Assembly (NCBI GenBank): GCA_025084515.1 | Contig: JAJAGP010000082.1 | Coordinates: 496,001-560,000 of the forward strand | Length of the DNA: 64,000 bases | DNA from: Ancistrus triradiatus | Taxonomy: Eukaryota > Chordata > Actinopteri > Siluriformes > Loricariidae | Direction: 5' to 3' | Shown: positions 57,926 to 64,000 of the stretch, one piece after another | Position numbering within the stretch: position 1 is the first letter of the stretch | How the letters are laid out: every line of letters begins with the position of its first letter | Position numbers and translations under genes: made by a program | Notes under the pieces: generated by a model | Database searches by the model: none | Seen by the model: the letters and a program-made list of their open reading frames with translations, nothing else | Told to the model about the DNA's origin: nothing

Positions 57926-58967
57926 CCCATCAGGCAGTGTCATCATTTTGTAACAAAGTTCTTGTAAACCTACATTAGGTAACTGCTAATAGTGTTGTAG
58001 CAATCCATTCAAACAGAATAAATCAGTTCTTTCTCTTCATTCTAAATAAAATCTCCACTCTGATTTGCTAACAAGGAAAAACTACTTAATGCTCTTCTTG
58101 TTCAGTATCCAATCAATGAACACATTTTTTTAACACTCTGATATTAAGATTGCAATTATGAATTTTCACCTGCTCGCTTTACTTTACAATATCAGCAAAA
58201 TCTGGAATTATTATTATTATTATTATTATTATGTTTTCACATTTAATAATAAAAATGGATAGAATGGATGTTGTTGGCCTCTGATTAAGTTAGAGAGAAA
58301 AAGGGAAACAGGATCATCACCATCATTTGTTTCCAAATTACATTGCCTTAGTTTGTCTAAGACTATAATCAATAATTTTTGTAGGCTATATATTAGTTAA
58401 TGTTATATCTTACAAAACATAAGATGAAATGTAATATTATTTATTAATCTAAATCATGTATAAGGAATGATAATGAATGTAAAGTGAATTACAGACTAAT
58501 TTAATTTAGTTCCATTGTCTTCTTTTTATTTTTGTATGATGAAAAACATCTTTATCTGGTCTTGGTCTTGACTACAACATTCATTGGTGATCCTGTAATT
58601 TTGGTTGCTGCCTGAACGGCATACAATCGTCACAGAATATTGAACCAAATACCTTTACATAATCCACCACTCTTACAGGTCGATTATTGAGTCAAAAACC
58701 TGTTATGAAGAGTGAAAAGCAACCATCAGATTTAAACGGATGATATACTGATGAAAACTGGTATGATATTATTTTTTTTATTGAGGAATTTAGTCAGGAC
58801 ATTAAAACATTTTAAAGAAACGCATGTCAAATAATGATAAACAAAAAATAGATGATAACAAACACCATAAATGACAAAGCTGATTCCTGGTATGCTATTG
58901 TTATGGAACCAGTATTCCAAAAAGAATTTAGGCTTGTACAAGATACCTTTATTGTTCCATGTAAAGT
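57926..58967. other. Intergenic AT-rich sequence with an (ATT)n run
   Basis: (ATT)n at about 58207-58231; otherwise nothing recognised. Confidence 0.45.
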
Positions 58968-59548
58968 ATGGGTGGCACAGTGGCTCGGTGGGTAGCATTG
59001 CCGCTTCACAGAAAGAAGGTCCTGGGTTCAGTCCCAGGTTGGAGTGGCCTGGGTCCTTTCTGTGTGGAGTCTGCATGTCCTCCCCGTGTCAAGTCAGATC
59101 TATTTATATAGCGCTTTTTACAATGGAGCATTGTCTCAAAGCAACTTTACAAGTCTAGATTATCTCCTAATAACTACGTCCAATCCCAAATTGAGCAGTC
59201 CTAGGGTGACAGTGGCAAGGAAAACCTCCTAAGTGTCATGAGGAAGAAACCTTGGGAGGACCAAGACTCAAAAAGGGACCCAACCTCCTTGGGCGGCGTA
59301 GATGATAAATCTAAGAATGAAACTAAAGTCATGTAGTCGTGTCTGCGTGGGTTTACTCTGGGTACTCGGGTTTCCTCCCACAGTCCAAACACAAGTATGT
59401 TAGATTAATTGACTACACTAAATTAGCATGGACTTGAGTGTATGAGTGACTTGTCTTGAGATAAACTTGTGTATGGATGCAACCTTGTGTGTGTCGCTGA
59501 ACATGGCCACTGATGCTGATAGTGACGTTAAATAAATAAATAAACGTA
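58968..59548 (+). repeat. DANA/HE1-like SINE split by another repeat
   Basis: Head (gtggcacagtggctcggtgg, gggttcagtcccaggt) at 58975-59090, then body and tail from 59338 to ttaaataaataaataaa near 59548. Confidence 0.8.
59091..59337 (+). repeat. 'GCGCTATATAAATA' repeat, 5' part nested in the SINE
   Basis: 247 bases beginning aagtcagatctatttatata, bounded by a 6-bp target duplication cgtgtc (59085-59090 and 59338-59343). Confidence 0.8.
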
Positions 59549-60031
59549 AACAAGTAACATAGGCTTGTAAGAGAGACAGCGTTAACTCTTATACTAGTGG
59601 ATAATGGTACAGGATGTCGTCTGTACCGTCCGTCAGTTTTGTATAAAATAAAAGTCTAGCAGTGACGTTTTAGCTCTATCCATTTCGATATAAAACACGT
59701 TACTGGACTAGACTCGTTATTAAAATGTACACGGTTGAATATTATAACCCGGCCGCATCTTCATACGGTTAAATCGTGTAAACGCTGCACCTTTATTATG
59801 AAATGTTTTCGTGATGGAGGGAAGGCTAGAGCTTTCACACACTGCTAGACGGTGATGGCGGTCGGGGGCCATGGGGAGTTTTCACGGTTGATTCAGTAGC
59901 AGTAATGGAGCGATTTACGGCGGCTTAATGGCGGATTTTCCCCGGCAGGACTGTTAAGGATACTATAACGGAATATCAGTAATCGATCAGAGCGCGATTG
60001 GACGTTGATCTAAGCGCGGTGTGTGTGCGAA
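59549..60031 (+). promoter_or_regulatory. med14: med14 5' flank/promoter region
   Basis: The last 200 bases before the ATG are CpG-rich and TATA-less, with two ATGGCGG cores (near 59853 and 59929) that resemble YY1-type sites common at housekeeping promoters. The rest is unique AT-rich sequence. Start site not determined. Confidence 0.5.
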
Positions 60032-60201
60032 ATGGCTCCGGTGCAGATCGGCGCTGAGGGCCAGCTGGTGCCGGTCGGGGGGGTGAACTCAGCACCGCAG
60101 CCTCCCCCCGGAGCCCCGGCCAGCCAGGGAGTCCGGCTCAGCGTCCTCATAGAGTTCCTGCTCCAGCGGACCTACCACGAAATTACGCTGCTGGCCGAGC
60201 T
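60032..60201 (+). CDS. med14: med14 exon 1 (Mediator subunit 14, N-terminus)
   Basis: MED14 is the backbone subunit joining the head, middle and tail of Mediator, the RNA polymerase II coactivator. The exon starts MAPVQIGAEGQLVPVGG, passes through a Pro/Ala/Gly-rich stretch, then enters the conserved RLSVLIEFLLQRTYHEITLL (human RLSTLIEFLLHRTYSELMVL). The low-complexity stretch is shorter than in human. An in-frame GTG nine bases upstream is not used, since the protein matches human from ATG. Fifty-six codons plus two bases, donor gtgagt. Divergent neighbour of usp9x, as in human. The rest of the gene lies beyond 64000. Confidence 0.95.
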
Positions 60202-60451
60202 GTGAGTGCGGACAGGACACTACATAAGACAGCTAGCTTTAGCCGACTAGCTCCAGTACGAGCTAATTCATTGACTCTGCCCGCCTAATAACTAAACCAG
60301 TTACACAAACTTATCTAAAAAGTACAATCTGAAATTGTATTAGCTATTACAAATTAACTCTAAAAGCGGGTAGCTATGTAGCGGATAGCTGGCGCAAGCG
60401 TAGTTGGATTCATTGGCTTATATCCAAATTGCATGCTACCTTACTAAATAC

Positions 60452-61758
60452 AAGTCCAAAGCAGAAAAAGTTGGGACAGTATAGAAATTGTGGTTAAAAT
60501 GTGTCAAATATGTCATTGCAGACTGTATGAACCCCCGATATTCCATGCTTTGTGTGGTCAACTTCATTTCATTTGTTACTAAACGTCCATTCCTGCATTT
60601 TAGGGTCTACAGCACTTTCCAAAACAAATTGGCACAGTTACATTTACCGTCTTCCTTTTCCCCTTTTAAAAGACGTTATAGCTCCGAGGATCCACCATGC
60701 CACAGTACCGGGTTGTCCTTGTGGCGTTTATCGTTTCACAATTCTCCATACATTCTCTGCTGGGGACAGTCCAGTCCACTTCCCGTCCCCTCTTGTTTCG
60801 CATCCATACCTTTGTAATGTGTGCAGCATGTGGTTTTACATTGTCTTGTTGATAAATGCATGGACGTCCCTGGAAAAGATGTCGTCTTGAGGGCAGTTTA
60901 TGTTGTACTAAAATATCAATGTACTTTTCTGCATTAATGCTGCCATCACAGAAGTGTAAATGACCGTTGCCATGGGCACTGACAACCTCATACCATGACA
61001 GAGCCTGGCCTTTGGACTTGGTCTTGATAACAGTCTTTGGTCCAGAGCACATGGCGTCCATTTCTTCCCAAAAACATTTGGAATACTGATTCATCTGAGC
61101 ACAGGACACGTTTCCACTGTGTGATGGTCCATCCCAGATGCCTCCGAGTGCGGAGAAGCCGACGCCACTTCTGGACCTGATTAAAATAAGGCTTGTTTTT
61201 TGCACGGTAACATTTTTAGTGGCTTTTGTGAACGTAGCTCTAGATTGTAGCGTTTGATAAAGTAATGCCTTGGCCATGTGGTTCTGTCAGCTGTTGATGA
61301 GTGACGGTTCTTGATGCAGTGCCCTCTGAGGGATCAGAGATCATTGATGTTTAGGCTTATACCATTGGCCTTTTCACACTGAAATTCCTCCAGGTTCCTT
61401 GAATTGTTTAATGGTATTATGCACTGCAGGGGGATAAATATGCAAATCATTTCCAACCTTTCTTTGAGGAACAATTTCAATCATTTTCTCATGCGTTTGT
61501 TGACAAACTGGAGATCCTCTGGCCATCTCTGCTCAACAAAGACTTTCCTGGATGCTGCTTTTGTACCAAATCATGATTAGAAGCACCTGGTGAGATCACC
61601 TGTTTGACATAACGTCATTACCTAGTTTTTTAATTCATTATTGGCTAAATTGTTCCCCTACCAACATTTTGTTTTTTGAATGTGTTGCAGGCCTGAAATG
61701 CAGGAATTGATGGTTATTAACAAATGAAATGAAGCTGACCAGGCAAAACAGCCGGTCA
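60452..61758 (-). pseudogene. Tc1-like transposon in med14 intron 1, second family
   Basis: Left end aagcagaaaaagttgggaca is the family terminal sequence. The minus-strand frame 60666-61277 contains FTKATKNVTVQKTSLILI and a catalytic-type QQDNVKPHAAHITKVWM segment. Frameshifts elsewhere; the far end lacks a clear inverted repeat. Same family as 15058. Confidence 0.75.
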
Positions 61759-61848
61759 TTTTAACTGTTTGTTGCTTATGCTTATCTCCTGTCTGGATTG
61801 GGTCTGGATTTGCCTGTGTTTAAATATCCTTGTTGTTTCTTGTTACAG

Positions 61849-61875
61849 ACTTCCACGAAAAACAGACATGGAAAG
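61849..61875 (+). CDS. med14: med14 exon 2, 27-nt microexon
   Basis: Between acceptor ttgttacag and donor gtgagc sit 27 bases that continue CT|A CTT CCA as LLPRKTDMER, matching human LLPRKSDVER exactly in register. The first base completes a Leu codon and the last two open an Arg codon, so phase is kept. The following exon (human KIEIVQF...) is not within the window. Confidence 0.9.
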
Positions 61876-62624
61876 GTGAGCTACAAACTATATTTTATAT
61901 TTACAGGAAAATAATAATTAACATTTCACTATTTCTCTTCTTAATGGTTTCTGTGAGGTCTAAGCTTGGGTGGATAATCGGTATTATTATTATCGGATAC
62001 TGCAATCATTGAAATAAGCAGCGATATTTATTCACAGCAGCTTCATTTCACAGTTGATTTTCTACAGTCATTCTAGTCTCTGGTTATTATTCAATATGAT
62101 TACTGTATTGTTGCTTTTTTTATTGTATGAAGTAGAAAAGAGTGCACTTAATTATGCAATATACCAACAAAAAACACAAACAAAACCACTGAACTACACA
62201 TGATTCTAACACGCCGGTGCAGCCCTATTTTATATTCAACTAAACGGACATGAGGTCTGTGCTGAGGGACTTCACTCTATACTTCAAGAGGGGAAGATGA
62301 ATGTGGATAAATTAACATGCTTCACAATGAATGACGTGAGCAGGGCATCAAACAACGCAGGTCAAACTATCAACAAATCCGATATTTGTTCTCTGTTGTT
62401 GATTTTGAAGTTTCAGTATGGATTTGCACTGTGGTCGTTAAATGTGTTACTTGAGTAATCTCAGAGTCTGCTGCATTGGCTTTGCAAGAACACATTTAGA
62501 GCTTAAGTACAGTTCTAAAAGCAGAAGAAAATCCTCAATGAATAATCAAACCAAATACTGTAGTTGTCTTGCTATGTAAACAAGCTACGGATAATTATGC
62601 TACAACATGCAGGGCAACTTGGAT
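61876..62624. other. med14 intron 2, no recognised element
   Basis: AT-rich; no next exon found. Confidence 0.45.
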
Positions 62625-64000
62625 ACAGTGGGGCAAAAAAGTATTTAGTCAGCCACTGACTGTGTAAGTTCTCCTACTTAGAAAGATGAGAGAGGTCTGT
62701 AATTTCATCATAGGTACACTTCAACTATGAGAGACAAAATGAGAAGAAAAATCCAGGAAATCACATTGTCGGATTTTTAAAGAAATTGTAAGTCATGGTG
62801 GAAAATAAGTATTTGGTCACCCACAAACAAGCAAGATTTCTGGCTCTCACAAACCTGCAACTTCTTTAAGAAGCTCTTCTGTCCTCCACTCATTACCTGT
62901 ATTAATGGCACCTGTTTGACCTCGTTATCTGTATAAAAGACACCTGTCCACAGCCTCAAACAGTCTGACTCCAAACTCAACCATGGCCAAGGTCAAAGAG
63001 CTGTCGAAGGACACCAGGAAGAAAAATGCAGACCTGCACTAGGCTGGGAAGAGTGAATCTATAATAGGCCAGCAGGTTGGTGTGAATAAATCAACTGTGG
63101 GAGCGACTGTAAGAAAATGGAAGACATAGAAGACCATTGATAATCTCCCTAGATCTGGGGCTCCACACAAGATCTCATCCCGTGAGGTCAAAATGATCAT
63201 GAGAACGGTGAGGAAACATCCCAGAACTACACAGAGGGACCTGATGAATGACCTGCAGAGAGCTGGGACCAAAGTAACAAAGGTTACCATCAATAACACA
63301 CTACGCCGAGAGGGACTCAGATCCTGCAGTGCCAGGCGTGCCCCCCTGCTTAAGCCAGTACATGTCCAGGCCCGTCTGAAGTTTACCAGAGAGCCAGAAA
63401 GGATTGGGAGAATATCATGTGGTCAGATGAAACCAAAATAGAACTTTTTGGTAAAACCTCAACTGGAGGAAGAAGAATGCTGAGTTGCATCCCAAGAACA
63501 CCATACCTACTGTGAAGCATGGGGGTGGAAACATCATGCTTTGGGGCTGTTTTTCTGCAGAGGGAACAGGACGACTGATCCGTGTTAAGGGAAGAATGAA
63601 CGGGGCCATGTATCGCTCCTTCCATCAGTGAGAGCATTGAAGATGGAACATGGCTGGATCTTCCAGCATGACAGTGATCCCAAACACACCACTCGTTCAA
63701 CGAAGGAGTGGCTCCATAAAAAGCATTTCAAGGTCCTGGAGTGGCCTAGCCAGTCTCCAGACCTCAACCCCATAGAACATTTGTGGAGGGAGTTGAAAGT
63801 CCATGTTGCCCCAAAACATCACTGCTCTAGAGGAGATCTGCATGGAGGAATGGGCCAAAATACCAGCTACAGTGTGTGCCAACCTGGTGAAGACTTCTGC
63901 CTGGTGAAGACCTCTGTCATTGCCAACAAAGGTTATGTTACAAGGTATTGAGCTGAACTTTTGTTATTGACCAAATACTCTCATTTTGTCTCTCATAGTT
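62625..64000 (+). mobile_element. Tc1-like transposon, fourth family, cut by window end
   Basis: Begins tacagtggggcaaaaaagta tttagtcagcc, and internal repeats recur inverted at the window's last bases (accaaatactctcattttgtctctcatagtt). The transposase starts at the ATG 62983. Its right inverted repeat must continue past 64000. Confidence 0.85.
62983..63950 (+). pseudogene. Tc1 transposase pseudogene (near full span)
   Basis: Reads MAKVKELSKDTRKKNADLH, an early in-frame TAG, then a helix-turn-helix-type VNKSTVGATVRKWK. It continues as KVTKVTINNTLRREGLRS (63193-63441 frame) and a frameshifted C-terminus with FQHDSDPKHTTRSTKEWLHK and WPSQSPDLNPIEHLW. Several stops and shifts, so non-functional, but damage is light, suggesting a fairly young insertion. 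Confidence 0.85.

Noticed and set aside
60023..60031. Upstream in-frame GTG start for med14
   Set aside because: The conserved protein begins MAPVQ at the ATG 60032.

Overview
The window is vertebrate nuclear DNA, almost certainly from a teleost fish. Genes are split into many short exons with GT-AG introns, and the introns and intergenic space are full of fish-type repeats: Tc1-like transposons, tRNA-derived SINEs, LINE tails and fold-back MITEs. The repeat mix suggests an otophysan fish (catfish/characin type), but that is an inference. The window holds two host genes, both incomplete here.

Minus strand, 1453-42588 (putative noncoding first exon near 49.1 kb): most of usp9x (usp9/FAM), a very large ubiquitin-specific protease. 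I placed 35 coding exons. Their lengths sum to 6,100 nt (2,033 codons plus one base), every splice phase closes, and the protein can be followed from its initiator Met to just beyond the USP catalytic domain. The ubiquitin-like segment, the catalytic Cys and His, and the zinc-finger cysteine pairs are intact. The last exons lie beyond position 1.

Plus strand, 60032 to beyond 64000: the first two coding exons of med14, the Mediator backbone subunit; the second is a 27-nt microexon. The two genes are divergent, with about 11 kb between their 5' ends. This matches the MED14-USP9X neighbourhood of human Xp11.4.

Between exons: 1-5.1 kb has a LINE-like tail and a duplicated Tc1 deletion derivative. 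5.1-8.0 kb has an RTE-like LINE end and a Tc1 copy carrying a nested MITE. 9.76-10.0 kb is a long hairpin. 10.4-11.2 kb is a ~62-bp minisatellite whose units carry an octamer motif beside a CArG box, split by a SINE. 14.2-15.9 kb has a fold-back MITE, a Tc1 fragment and a LINE tail. 28.5-31.9 kb has nested repeats and a Tc1 remnant. 34.2-42.3 kb is a large intron with two Tc1 copies and a stretch (about 35.5-39.2 kb) whose excess doubled bases look like unpolished sequence. 49.2-60.0 kb is intergenic: CT-rich low complexity, SINEs, MITEs and a complete but dead Tc1 with TA target duplications.

I found no rRNA, intact tRNA gene, CRISPR array or operon. The transposases seen are all broken, so usp9x and med14 are the only functional genes I can support. 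The most unusual sequence is the octamer/CArG minisatellite.
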